Positions 17,637 through 26,136 of a DNA stretch of 64,000 nt are shown here, piece after piece. This stretch comes from Planctomycetota bacterium (GTDB taxonomy: Bacteria; Planctomycetota; UBA1135; GCA-002686595): assembly GCA_012959785.1 (NCBI GenBank), contig DUCM01000006.1:1-64000 (forward strand), read 5' to 3'. The notes beneath the pieces are model-generated. The model made no database searches, was not told the DNA's origin, and saw only the letters and a list, made by a program, of their open reading frames with translations. Within the stretch, counting starts at the first letter, position 1. Every line of letters begins with the position of its first letter. Made by a program: the position numbers and the translations under genes.

Positions 17637-17668
17637 CAGCCCCCCCGGCTGGCTAGCCGGGGGGGCTG
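17637..17668 (-). terminator. Rho-independent terminator, mainly for the leftward gene
   Basis: Perfect 14-bp stem (CAGCCCCCCCGGCT / AGCCGGGGGGGCTG) with the 4-base loop GGCT. On the minus strand it is followed by TTTTGTT, giving a proper terminator for the histone-like gene ending at 17743. It also lies 21 bases after the mqnD stop. On the + strand there is no T-tract, so any action on mqnBD would be weaker. Confidence 0.85.
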
Positions 17669-17742
17669 CTGCATTGGATTCTCAGGGGTACCGGCGCGGG
17701 CTAGCTCGGTCTATTCATGCAAAAGCACAGGAATAGTCCAGG

Positions 17743-17925
17743 CTAGTTGCCAGCCGAGTCGCGCAGCTCAAGCATCTCCTTGCGGATGTCCTGCGCCACG
17801 GCCTTGATCGCTTGCATGGCCTTGCGGACGCGCGAGGTGGCCGCCTTGTTGCCAGATTCGGCCTTCTCCACATCGTCGCGGGTGCTCTCAAGGATGGTGT
17901 TGAGCTTGTCGAAGTTTTCGCTCAT
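17743..17925 (-). CDS. Histone H1-like (Hc1-type) small DNA-associated protein
   Basis: A 60-aa protein starting MSENFDKLN at 17925. The heart of the sequence, DDVEKAESGNKAATSRVRK followed by a helix with AQDIRKEML, matches the N-terminal domain of chlamydial histone-like Hc1 (KxExGNKAAxxRVR). Members of this family bind DNA or act in nucleoid compaction. This copy lacks the long Lys/Ala-rich tail and consists of the helical domain alone. The frame is open upstream to 18066, but the upstream part is unlike the family and overlaps the likely promoter. It is a single gene with its own terminator at 17637-17668. Confidence 0.75.
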   Translation of the reverse strand: MSENFDKLNTILESTRDDVEKAESGNKAATSRVRKAMQAIKAVAQDIRKEMLELRDSAGN

Positions 17926-18147
17926 GGCAGTAAAGTCTCTAGCCTTCTGGTTGGGGGGTGAGTGGGTGTCTTGCGTGGCCGGAGAGCCTCCTCTGGGCTC
18001 CCTGACGGCCTCCATAGGCCACATTATGGCCCTCCGATCAAGACAGCCCCCGGCAGGAACGGCCAAAAAATGCGGGTGGACTGTATTTGTGGGACCGGGT
18101 CAGGATACCCTTAATTGCTGCAAGTGACTACCACAAAGCCACTTAGG

Positions 18148-18642
18148 TTATTTTTTCGCCTTCGGTTGAGCCTTTCCCATGTCGAGCACTTGGGCCCATT
18201 CCGTGGAGGTCACGGGTTGGATGGAGAGCCTCTGGCCCCGCTGAACCACCGCCATGGAGGCCAGAGCAGGAGCTTGCTTGAGGTCTTCGAGGCTGACGAA
18301 GTTCGCCAGGGCGCGCCTGGCACCCAGGTCGAACATGAGCCAGCGGGGCGCTGCGGGATCGCTCTTGGCATCGTAGTGCCCGTCCTCGGGGTCGAACTGA
18401 GTCGGATCGGGGTAGGCCTCGCGCAGCACCTCGGCCAGCCCCACGATGCCCGCTGGCTTGGCGTTCGAGTGGTAGAAGAGGATCTGGTCTCCGCGCTTGA
18501 TGTCATCGCGGATGAAGTTGCGCGCCTGGTAATTGCGGATGCCGTCCCAGTGGGTGCGACGGCCAGGGCACGCGCACAGGTCATCCCACGAGAAGGCTCC
18601 GGGTTCGGACTTGACGAGCCAATAGTGGGGTTGCTTGGACAT
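18148..18642 (-). CDS. EVE domain protein
   Basis: A 164-aa protein consisting essentially of one EVE domain: YWLVKSEP at the N-terminus, WDGIRNYQARNFIRDD, GDQILFYHSNA, GIVGLAEV and a YDAKSDPAAPRWLMFDL segment. EVE proteins have a PUA-like fold related to YTH domains and are thought to bind modified bases in DNA or RNA. The length is typical (about 150-160 aa). Start ATG 18642. The C-terminus is Lys-rich. It is probably a single gene or is co-transcribed with the upstream acetyltransferases, whose last stop is at 18700, 57 bases before its start. Confidence 0.92.
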   Translation of the reverse strand: MSKQPHYWLVKSEPGAFSWDDLCACPGRRTHWDGIRNYQARNFIRDDIKRGDQILFYHSNAKPAGIVGLAEVLREAYPDPTQFDPEDGHYDAKSDPAAPRWLMFDLGARRALANFVSLEDLKQAPALASMAVVQRGQRLSIQPVTSTEWAQVLDMGKAQPKAKK

Positions 18643-18699
18643 GGCAAGGCTTGAAAAGGTGTTCTGGGCCAGAGCCCCCGGGCGACCGGAACAAAAAAC

Positions 18700-19674
18700 T
18701 CAGGCCAAGTCGGAGTCCGCCAGGGTAGTCCACCACCGCTGACGCAACCAGGCGAGATCGAACCTTTTGTCGAAGCTGCGCGCCACGCAGCGATAGGGGC
18801 TGGGCTGCACGCGCCAACCGCAGGCCTGGAAACGGGCGAAGGCGTCGCTCCAGCAAGGTACGAGGATCACCAGGCGCTCGGCACCCTGCTCCCGGGCGTG
18901 GGCACAGGCTGCGGCCTCGAGGGCGCTGAAGACCTCGGGCTCTGTATCGGGCACCAGCCAATCGCAGACCGCCGCTGCTCCGGGCCAGGCCCAGGCCCCC
19001 TCGCGCATGACGCACATGCCGCGCAAGTGACCGTCATCATCTCTCAGGCCGAGGGGAGTGTAGATGTTGGTGGGATGGTCGAGGAAGCGCCAGCGCGCCC
19101 AAGCCGCATCGCGCACGGCAGCGGCGCCAAAGCTCGTGGCGCAGCGATCCCAGAGCCACTTGAGGTCGGGGCCAAACTCCTCCAGGCGCTCGACTCCAGG
19201 CGGCCTCGAAACGCTCGCCCCCACCTCGCGCACAAGCACCAACTCCTCGCGCAGGAGCCGGTACTCCAGGAAACGCTCGCCGATGCGCCAGGCCTTTTCC
19301 AGGGGCCAGCCGTAATGCACGAGATCCTCGCCGCGCACTCCGTATTCGTCAAAATAGGCCCGGGCCAGGTTGACGAAGAGCCCGGGGCGCTTGAGCCCGG
19401 CGCGGTATTCGGGGTCGATCATGGAATCCACCGACTGCACCATGGCGCGCAACTCGCCGCCGATCCAGGTGGCCTGGGCCCGGCCCAGGTAGGCCCCCAC
19501 GATGCGCCCGTCGGCCTGGGCCACAAAGGCCCGCGGCCCCGCCGGCACGGCGCAGGTCCCCCAGGCGAGGGTCTCCTCGGCATGGGCTTCGGCCGCCCCG
19601 AAGACGCGTTCGTGGCAGCGCGCCAGGGCGGGCAAGTCCTCCTGAACGAGGGGCCGGATTTCGATGGAAGTCAT
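18700..19674 (-). CDS. GNAT-type acetyltransferase-like protein (second of pair)
   Basis: A 324-aa protein, N-terminus IEIRPLVQEDLPAL followed by HERVFGA as in GNAT folds. It is about twice the length of a simple GNAT enzyme, and the two halves suggest a double GNAT domain. It shares with its upstream neighbour the segments RDAAWARWRF/RDAAYLTWRY, CDWL and the terminal (T/Y)TL(A/G)DSDL motif, so the two genes are paralogues. Its ATG overlaps the neighbour's stop (ATGA), giving a coupled pair. Substrate unknown. Proteins ending in this motif often sit near polysaccharide genes, but none is adjacent here. Confidence 0.75.
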   Translation of the reverse strand: MTSIEIRPLVQEDLPALARCHERVFGAAEAHAEETLAWGTCAVPAGPRAFVAQADGRIVGAYLGRAQATWIGGELRAMVQSVDSMIDPEYRAGLKRPGLFVNLARAYFDEYGVRGEDLVHYGWPLEKAWRIGERFLEYRLLREELVLVREVGASVSRPPGVERLEEFGPDLKWLWDRCATSFGAAAVRDAAWARWRFLDHPTNIYTPLGLRDDDGHLRGMCVMREGAWAWPGAAAVCDWLVPDTEPEVFSALEAAACAHAREQGAERLVILVPCWSDAFARFQACGWRVQPSPYRCVARSFDKRFDLAWLRQRWWTTLADSDLA

Positions 19675-20636
19675 ACGAGGTCGCTGTCACCCAGGGTGTA
19701 GTACCAGCGCCTCGACCAAAAGGCATGCTCGAAGTTGGAATCGTAGGAGCGACCCACCATGAGCAGTCCCGTGGGCCGCACTCGCATTCCCAGGGTCTGC
19801 AAGCCCACAAAGTCAGGGCACCAGGGCGCCAGCACCAACACGATCGGCAAGTCCCGCGCCGCGGCCCTGGCGGCGCGCATGAGCCCGGTCCAGGCCTCCT
19901 GGCGAGCCAGCCAGTCGCACAGGATGAAGGACTCGACACCCTCGAAGAGAGCGCGTCGCCCCACGCAATAGCCCGACAATTCGCCGGCGCGATCGCGGGC
20001 TGCGAAAATGTGGTAATCCGCTTCGGGATGCTCGCAGTAACGCCAGGTGAGATAGGCCGCATCGCGCACACCCAGGGCCCCCAGACCCTCGGCATAGGCC
20101 TCACTGAAGGCCGTGAACTCGGGGCCGACTTCCCGGAGCTCCTGGACTTCCTGGGCGTCATCGCTCACCTCAACAGGGCCTTCCAGCTGAAGCGCCACCT
20201 GCGCACGCAGCGTCCTGTAGCCGAGCGAACGCTCGCCGATGCGCTGGGCCGTGGCCACGGGAAAGCCCCACATCCAACGATCGCTGTCTGCGTCGCTGCC
20301 GCCAAAGTCGCGGGCGAACTCGATGCCCGTGCGCACAAAGAGCCCGGCCTTGGCGAGCCCACGCTCGCGGCTTTGGATGAATGAATCGGCGCAGTGCGAG
20401 GTGCGCAGGCGTTCGCCACCCGCGAGCACGAAGCGCGACTGTCCGGCGTAGTGAGCCAGAACCCTGCCCTCATCATCGAGAGCCAACTTGATGCGCGCCC
20501 CCCCTGGGTTTTGAAGGTACTGCCAACGCCAGAGGGCCAGGCTGCGCGGCGCGAGACCCGCGTTCACTTCCCCAAAGGCAGCGTTGTGAGCCGCCAGGAT
20601 GGCCCTTTCGTCCCCGGGCCTGTAGTCACGAATCAT
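19671..20636 (-). CDS. GNAT-type acetyltransferase-like protein (first of pair)
   Basis: A 321-aa protein from ATG 20636. The open frame extends to 20717 and would run into the tRNA-Sec gene, so the internal start beginning MIRDYRPGDERAIL is chosen. It has a GNAT-like N-terminal helix-strand, a GRVLAHYAGQSRFV strand pair, a central TWRYCEHPEADY segment, ILCDWLARQEAW and the terminal YYTLGDSDLV. It is paralogous to the next gene and overlaps it by four bases. It starts 52 bases downstream of the tRNA-Sec 3' end on the same strand, so co-transcription with selC is possible. Confidence 0.75.
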   Translation of the reverse strand: MIRDYRPGDERAILAAHNAAFGEVNAGLAPRSLALWRWQYLQNPGGARIKLALDDEGRVLAHYAGQSRFVLAGGERLRTSHCADSFIQSRERGLAKAGLFVRTGIEFARDFGGSDADSDRWMWGFPVATAQRIGERSLGYRTLRAQVALQLEGPVEVSDDAQEVQELREVGPEFTAFSEAYAEGLGALGVRDAAYLTWRYCEHPEADYHIFAARDRAGELSGYCVGRRALFEGVESFILCDWLARQEAWTGLMRAARAAARDLPIVLVLAPWCPDFVGLQTLGMRVRPTGLLMVGRSYDSNFEHAFWSRRWYYTLGDSDLV

Positions 20637-20688
20637 CGTCACGCGGGTCGTTGTCACGGATGGGTACAAGGATCTCGCCCCTCGGATG

Positions 20689-20786
20689 TGGCGGGAGTGC
20701 ATGGGAATCGAACCCACCGGCCCCGCTGTTCACGGAGCCCAACCGGCTTTGAAGACCGGGCCGCACACCAGCACGGATCCACTCCC
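20689..20786 (-). tRNA. selC: Selenocysteine tRNA, anticodon TCA
   Basis: A 98-nt cloverleaf on the minus strand, with encoded CCA at 20691-20689. It has all the hallmarks of bacterial tRNA-Sec: a 6-bp D stem (CCGTGC / GTGCGG) closing a 4-base TGGT loop, a 5-bp anticodon stem with loop CTTCAAA (anticodon TCA), a long variable arm (7-bp GGCTCCG / CGGGGCC), a T loop TTCGATT and a G discriminator. The acceptor has seven canonical pairs (GGGAGTG / CACTCCC). The eighth position, paired in most bacterial tRNA-Sec, is G opposite G. It reads UGA as selenocysteine, so the genome should also encode SelA, SelB and at least one selenoprotein. Confidence 0.93.
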
Positions 20787-20860
20787 ATTCGGAGGCGAAC
20801 AGAGTACCCTTCTGGAAGTGCCCTGTCTGGGTTCTGCAGGGCACGGACTCGAATTTCCGG

Positions 20861-22342
20861 TCAGGGCGTGATCAAGACCACCGTCGGCTGCCCATCCGCC
20901 GAGGGTCGCACGGTGAGTTCCTGCAAGCTCGCCTCGAAGCTCCAGTGATCCGCTGGCTGGCCGTTCACGGTGACGGTCTTGGGCGAGGTCGCGTAGCCGC
21001 TAAAAACCAGGATGTCGGCGGTGGAGTCGGCGCTGGAATGCAGGCACTCGAGAGCCTGGTTCGGATCCAGGCCGAGGAACTCGAGGTTGAACAGAACGCG
21101 CTCCATTTCGTGGGTCGCGCGCAGGGCGAAGCTGTTGGTGATCGAGGCCGCAGCCGGATGAAGTTCCAGTTCGTAGCGCGCAAAAGCCTCCGGCGACTGC
21201 TCGATCACATCCACATGGGGCCAGCGGGTGGCGCGGTCGCTAAAAACCTCAACCAGGGGCGGTTCGAGGGCTGGCAACTGGTACTGAGCCACGAAATCCA
21301 GGGCAGAGCCCACCGGCAGGGTGCTCCACGAGTGGCCGGCCACGGGATCAAAGACCAGATGCTCCTGCACCAGAGCACCGCGCGATGTGAGAAAGCTCGC
21401 CAACTCGCTCATGCCCGCCACGAGCAGGGTGTCGGAATCGGCCAGGTTGGCGTGCAAGTAGACCGGACGATGGGCGAGGTTGATTACCGGAGCCTGCGTG
21501 CTGTCCACCAGGCCATCGGGGGCGAAGCGCACAGGTGAAACGCGCTCATACTCAAAGGGAACCGTGGCATAGTCGGCACCAAAGTGCTCCCAACCCGAGA
21601 GCAGAAGCTGGCTGATGATGGGCGAATTCTGAACCTCGCGGCGCATATCCAAGGGTGCCGTGTGAGCCACCACGCCGGCGAACTGCAACTGCCAGGGATC
21701 GAGGTGGCGCATGGCGTAGGACAGGGCCGAGAGCCCGCCCATGGAAAAGCCCACGCCGTACACCCGGCGATAGTTGAAGGGGATCAGCGAGTACAGGATC
21801 TGGCCGATGGCGGCGATCGAGGCCTGACTCCTGGGATTGGCGAAGTTCGTGTCGGTCAAGCCGTAGGGTGCCACCAAAAGCCACTTGCGCTGAGAACACT
21901 CCCAGGGCAGCGAACTGTGGATGAAGATGTCCTTCTCGCTGACGCTGAAGGAGTGAAAGCCCACCACCATCGCGCGGTTGGACCAGGGCTGATCGTAAAA
22001 GCCCACGGGAATCTGAATCAGGATGCGCTCGGGCAGGGCCCGGTTGCCCGAGTAGGGCGGACTGATCACGACCTCGAAGGTCGGATCGCCGGTGTAGCTC
22101 GGCACCGAGCGGTAGCGCGTTCCAAGGGGGCCCTGGAACCAGCCACCGCTCCTGGCGTGGGTGGCCAGGCTTTCAAGGGCGGGCACCTCCACACTCCCCA
22201 GATCGCTCACGCGCTGGGTCCAGGTGAATCCTTGCGCGCCGGATGGCCCGGGCTGTTGCGGAACAGCAACGAGTGCCGAGGCCAGAGTTGCCCCCAGGAG
22301 GGCTGTGGTGAGGAAGCGCCGGAGCGCGGTGGAGTGAGCCAT
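20861..22342 (-). CDS. Exported alpha/beta-hydrolase (esterase-like)
   Basis: A 493-aa protein from ATG 22342 with a signal peptide ending SALVAV. Features are a nucleophile elbow GVGFSMGGLSAL (Ser in G-x-S-x-G), a preceding VAPYGLTDTNF segment and a candidate catalytic His in AGHSWSTL. The core after the catalytic domain carries a beta-rich C-terminal segment of about 130 aa that I do not recognise. It is larger than a simple esterase, resembling secreted PHB-depolymerase-like or S9-like hydrolases. The substrate cannot be assigned. It lies divergent from the tRNA-Sec/GNAT transcription unit in function, although on the same strand, with a gap of 74 bases before the tRNA. Confidence 0.75.
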   Translation of the reverse strand: MAHSTALRRFLTTALLGATLASALVAVPQQPGPSGAQGFTWTQRVSDLGSVEVPALESLATHARSGGWFQGPLGTRYRSVPSYTGDPTFEVVISPPYSGNRALPERILIQIPVGFYDQPWSNRAMVVGFHSFSVSEKDIFIHSSLPWECSQRKWLLVAPYGLTDTNFANPRSQASIAAIGQILYSLIPFNYRRVYGVGFSMGGLSALSYAMRHLDPWQLQFAGVVAHTAPLDMRREVQNSPIISQLLLSGWEHFGADYATVPFEYERVSPVRFAPDGLVDSTQAPVINLAHRPVYLHANLADSDTLLVAGMSELASFLTSRGALVQEHLVFDPVAGHSWSTLPVGSALDFVAQYQLPALEPPLVEVFSDRATRWPHVDVIEQSPEAFARYELELHPAAASITNSFALRATHEMERVLFNLEFLGLDPNQALECLHSSADSTADILVFSGYATSPKTVTVNGQPADHWSFEASLQELTVRPSADGQPTVVLITP

Positions 22343-22470
22343 GGTGCGGGGACGCTAGAAGTGGACCGGACGGGGGATCTATCGACCCCCTCCGGGGCCC
22401 AGGTTGAGTCCCTGACCGGGCTGGGGCCCCATGGACGGAGTCTCTTCCGAAGATCAGGATCCCCAGGCGC

Positions 22471-23370
22471 TCAAGAGCCGCCAGGCGGGTCCGCCAGCCA
22501 GGCTCCCCGGCCTGGAAAGGTGCCCCAGCAGTCCCCGGCGAGGTTGAAGACCTGCATACGCAGGCCGTCTCGATCGATGACGAGGATCCGGGTGTGGCGG
22601 TCATCCTGGCCCGCTTCGAGGACCACATCGCCGGGGTCCTGCACCCGCCCTTCGCCCTCGCCGCCCTGGGCCAGGACCCGCAAGAGGCGCCCATCCGGCC
22701 CGCACAAGAGCAGCCCGGACCGCTCGCCTCCCTGGGCGATCACCAGGCGCCCATCCTCGCAGACCGCCAGGGCGTTGGGCTCGAAGACGGCTCGGCCGGG
22801 TTGGACTTCGATCGCGCGGTGATAGTCCCAGTTGCGAAAGACCTGCAAGCGAGCCCGGCCAGCCTCGCAAACCAGGACATCACCGTTGTCTACGCCCAGG
22901 GCCAGGCCGCGCAGGTCGTGAAACTTGCCGTCCTGTTCGCCCAGGGGTCGCAGGGAGAGCGCACGCCGCTCTGCAACGCAAGGCAGCACATGCAGGCCGT
23001 GGCGGCGTTGGCCCCCCGAAGCCACGATCAAGACCTGCTCGTCGTCTTCGCCCAGGCTCTGCACGCCCACCGGGCGCCCCAGGACTCCCGCGCCGTCGTG
23101 ACTGCCGCTCTGTTGACCGGGAACTTCGACGAGGGGCGTGCCCACGAGAGAAAACCCGAGCACCCGCCCGCCCACACCGTCGGCGACCCAGATGCGGTGG
23201 TCGTTGTCCACGGCCAGTCCATCCACGGCAGCCGCGCCGTCCTTTGCGCCGCGGAATTTAAAGCCGGCTTCGAGGGGCGCGCCGTCGAGGTCGTAGGCGC
23301 GCACATGAGCCGTGCGTTCCTCAGCGCCGACATAAACGACTCCCTCGTGAATGGCGAGTGACCCCCTCAT
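22471..23370 (-). CDS. NHL-repeat beta-propeller protein
   Basis: A 299-aa protein of NHL-type blades: LAVDNDHRIWVADGVGGRVLGF, LGVDNGDVLVCEAGRARLQVF, LAVCEDGRLVIAQGG and a final VIDRDGLRMQVFN. It has no signal peptide, so a cytoplasmic location is possible, though the upstream part of the gene could have been lost (the first blade starts at residue 1). NHL propellers bind proteins or ligands and no catalytic residues were seen. The next gene on the strand is the esterase at 20861-22342, 128 bases away, and the upstream neighbour is the zinc-finger anti-sigma-like gene, 174 bases away. Confidence 0.7.
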   Translation of the reverse strand: MRGSLAIHEGVVYVGAEERTAHVRAYDLDGAPLEAGFKFRGAKDGAAAVDGLAVDNDHRIWVADGVGGRVLGFSLVGTPLVEVPGQQSGSHDGAGVLGRPVGVQSLGEDDEQVLIVASGGQRRHGLHVLPCVAERRALSLRPLGEQDGKFHDLRGLALGVDNGDVLVCEAGRARLQVFRNWDYHRAIEVQPGRAVFEPNALAVCEDGRLVIAQGGERSGLLLCGPDGRLLRVLAQGGEGEGRVQDPGDVVLEAGQDDRHTRILVIDRDGLRMQVFNLAGDCWGTFPGRGAWLADPPGGS

Positions 23371-23544
23371 GGCGAACCCTGCGCGTCGAGGAGCGCCCTG
23401 GTGGGTTCTTCGCCAAGGAATTCCCCGAAGAAGCTATGGGCGCCGATCCTCATGCAGCACAGCCTATCCTGCGGCGCAGCCCACGCTACAGGTTACTCCT
23501 CCAAGCTGGCTCCTCCACCACGCAGCCCCCCCTCCAACTCGTCG

Positions 23545-24342
23545 TCAGAGTTCCATGGTGAAGGACTGGGCGCGGCCGAGGTCGAGCTCGGAGCTGCCGT
23601 CCTTGTCGATCAAGCGCCAACTGCCCGACTCGGGTTCGACCTCCAGGCCGTGGTCCGTGAGCCGCAGCGTGCCGCGGCCCTCTTCCACCTCGACGATGCC
23701 CAGCACGGTGACGAAGAGCGCCGAGCCCACGAGGCTCAGGCTGCCAGCGCGCAGACGCAAGCGTAGGGGGCGCGCAGACTCCACCAGGAGATCGGTGCCA
23801 CTGCCCACGCGCAATTCGCAGAAGCGGGCGTCAACGCAGGCCTTGGCGAAGCGATCGGTGAGGATCCAGCGCCCGGGCAGTACCAGGGCTGGGCCGAGCT
23901 CGAGATTCACCTCGCGGGCGTCGATATGCACAGTTCCCGAAGCCTCGGTGATCTGCACGCGACCCGCTTCGGGGGGCAGGTTGCAGAGACCGATAACGGC
24001 GTAGATGACTACAGCAGGGATCAGCACCATACGCAGGCGGAAGTTGCGCCGCCTGGGTTCGGGCTTGGGCTCTTCGCCGTGCTCAAAAGCCTTTGCGTGA
24101 CGCGCGTTGCGTTGGCGTTCGAGCATGCGCTTATCGCGCTCGGCGGTGGTCATGCGCGAGAGGGCGGCCATCGTACCCACGGACTCGCGGTAGGCTCGTG
24201 AGCAGTCCAAGCAACCAGCTAGGTGCTCGCGCAGGCGGGCGGCGAGATCGTGCTCGAGGCAGCACGAAATGTACTCGGGCATCTGCTCCCGGGTTTCCTC
24301 GCAAGTGAGAGGCTCGGGCGTCTTGGGATGCTGGCAGGCCAT
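23545..24342 (-). CDS. Anti-sigma-factor-like zinc-finger membrane protein with FecR-like domain
   Basis: A 265-aa protein from ATG 24342. Residues 1-60 hold a zf-HC2 finger: Cys and His residues in ISCCLEHDLAARLREHLAGC followed by LDCS (H-x3-C-x2-C). A charged linker leads to one membrane helix (about 105-125, MVLIPAVVIYAVIGL). The extracytoplasmic part (about 130-265) is beta-rich with a FecR-like VQITEASGTVHIDAR and RLRLRAGSLSLVG. Proteins of this shape hold an ECF sigma factor inactive at the membrane. No ECF sigma gene is adjacent in the window, so the partner lies elsewhere or the role differs. It lies 106 bases after gltX. Confidence 0.75.
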   Translation of the reverse strand: MACQHPKTPEPLTCEETREQMPEYISCCLEHDLAARLREHLAGCLDCSRAYRESVGTMAALSRMTTAERDKRMLERQRNARHAKAFEHGEEPKPEPRRRNFRLRMVLIPAVVIYAVIGLCNLPPEAGRVQITEASGTVHIDAREVNLELGPALVLPGRWILTDRFAKACVDARFCELRVGSGTDLLVESARPLRLRLRAGSLSLVGSALFVTVLGIVEVEEGRGTLRLTDHGLEVEPESGSWRLIDKDGSSELDLGRAQSFTMEL

Positions 24343-24448
24343 GGCTGGAGAGCCGCAGCAGGCGGTCCCCTGCCCATGGATCGACGCTCCTGGGGAATGG
24401 CCTTGAGCGGGCAGGCCGCTCCTGTCTCGAAATGGGACAGGAGAGCCC

Positions 24449-25939
24449 TCAGGCCAGGCGCTCAATCCCCGCAGCCAAGCGAGCCAGGCTGGCCTCGGGG
24501 CCCAGAAGGGCCATGACGCTGAACAGATCGGGCCCCCCCGCCGCCCCGGTCAGGGCGCAGCGCAGGGGCTGGAAGAGTTGGGGAAATTTGAGATTACGCT
24601 CCGCGACCCAAGCCTTGGCGTCATCGCGCAGGACCTCTGCGTCCACACCCAACTCGATCATGGGGTGCAGGTGTTCGTGGTAGGCGCTGAGTTCGGCCAC
24701 CCGCTCGCTGTGCTTGCGAGCGTTCTTCTCAGCCTTGGCGTCGTATTCGAGGCTCGCGTCGGCGGCGAAGAGAAAACCCAGAACGCCCGGCATCTCCGAG
24801 TACAAGCGCACCCGCTCCTGCCCGAGGCAAAGCGCCTCGCGGTACCAATCGCCGCGCTGCACGAGCTCCTCGGCAGTCATCAAGCCAGCGGCTGTCATGT
24901 GCGGCGCGCAGTGCAAGGCTAACTCATCGGGAGATTCGGCGTGGATGTACTCCCCCGACATCCACCTGAGCTTGTCAAAGTCGAACACGGCGCCGGCGCG
25001 GGACACATCGCCGGGATCGAAGCTGGCGATGAACTGCTCCACCGAGAAGATCTCAGTCTCGCCATCGAGCGCCCAACCCTGGCGACAGAGAAAGTTAACT
25101 AAGGCGTCGCGGGAGTAGCCCTCGGCGATGTACTTGGAGAGCGAGACCGCGCCGTGGCGCTTCGAGAGCTTCCTGCCGTCCTGACCCAACATCAGGGGCA
25201 AGTGGCCGAAAGCGGGGGGCTCAAGGCCCAGGGCGCGGTAGACCAGGATCTGTTTGGGGGTATTGACTAGATGCTCTTCACCACGGAAGACATGGCTAAT
25301 CTCCATGGCCGCATCGTCGCAAACCACCACGAAGTTGTAGGTCGGCTGTCCACCCTGGCGCACCATGACCCAATCGTCGATCTCGGCATTTTGGAACTCG
25401 ACTCGTCCGCGCACCAGGTCGTCAACAGCCGTCTGCCCCTCGGGCACACGAAAGCGCAAGGTAAAAGGTTCATCGACAGCGCGCGCCGCGCTCTGGTCGG
25501 AAGCAAGCTGGGAACACAGGCGGTCGTAGCGCGGCGTTTCCTTTTTGGCCTCCTGCTCCTGGCGCAAATCGTCCAGACGCTCCTTGGTGCAAAAGCAACG
25601 GTAAGCGTCGCCGCTCTCGAGCAAGCGCCGAGCCACGGCGAGGTGTTCCTGCACCCGTTCGGATTGGTGGTAGGGAGCGTGGGGCCCACCCACCACGGGC
25701 CCTTCGTCCCAATCGGTCCCCAGCCAGTGCAGGCCCTCGAGGATAGCGTGCTCGGACTCGGCTGTGGAGCGCGCGCGGTCGGTGTCCTCCACACGCAGGA
25801 TCAGCTTGCCCCCGTGACGCTTGGCGAAGGCCCAGTTGTAGAGGGTGGTGCGCGCCAAGCCGAGGTGAATCGTGCCGGTGGGGCTGGGGGCGATGCGAAC
25901 GCGAATTGGCTCGGAGGGGATATGCTCGGGTGATTTCAT
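24449..25939 (-). CDS. gltX: Glutamyl-tRNA synthetase
   Basis: A 496-aa class I aminoacyl-tRNA synthetase that charges tRNA-Glu, required for translation and (via glutamyl-tRNA) tetrapyrrole synthesis. The HIGH-type signature PSPTGTIHLGLARTTL is near residue 17 and the KMSKS-type motif DGRKLSKRHG near residue 245. Also present are the Glu-binding VRIAPSPTG start and the insertion with EDTDRARS. The C-terminal anticodon-binding domain ends QPLRCALTGAAGGPDLF, which is typical. ATG 25939 begins close to the catalytic domain, and the open frame extends farther only into sequence unlike the family. Full length for a bacterial enzyme. Confidence 0.97.
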   Translation of the reverse strand: MKSPEHIPSEPIRVRIAPSPTGTIHLGLARTTLYNWAFAKRHGGKLILRVEDTDRARSTAESEHAILEGLHWLGTDWDEGPVVGGPHAPYHQSERVQEHLAVARRLLESGDAYRCFCTKERLDDLRQEQEAKKETPRYDRLCSQLASDQSAARAVDEPFTLRFRVPEGQTAVDDLVRGRVEFQNAEIDDWVMVRQGGQPTYNFVVVCDDAAMEISHVFRGEEHLVNTPKQILVYRALGLEPPAFGHLPLMLGQDGRKLSKRHGAVSLSKYIAEGYSRDALVNFLCRQGWALDGETEIFSVEQFIASFDPGDVSRAGAVFDFDKLRWMSGEYIHAESPDELALHCAPHMTAAGLMTAEELVQRGDWYREALCLGQERVRLYSEMPGVLGFLFAADASLEYDAKAEKNARKHSERVAELSAYHEHLHPMIELGVDAEVLRDDAKAWVAERNLKFPQLFQPLRCALTGAAGGPDLFSVMALLGPEASLARLAAGIERLA

Positions 25940-26136
25940 CGGTAAAAATGGGCCACGAAGCGCTGGCAGGAGATGCAGGATACGTAGACCATGGGGAGTC
26001 GGCAATCGCCGCGCGGCGAGACTTTCCCGCCCGCTTGGTGGACATGGGCGGTTTGGGTTCTAGATTTGCTCTCCAGTCCACAACTGATCCGCGTGAAGCA
26101 TGGGTCCTCCAAAGACAGGTTCTCTAAAGACAGACA

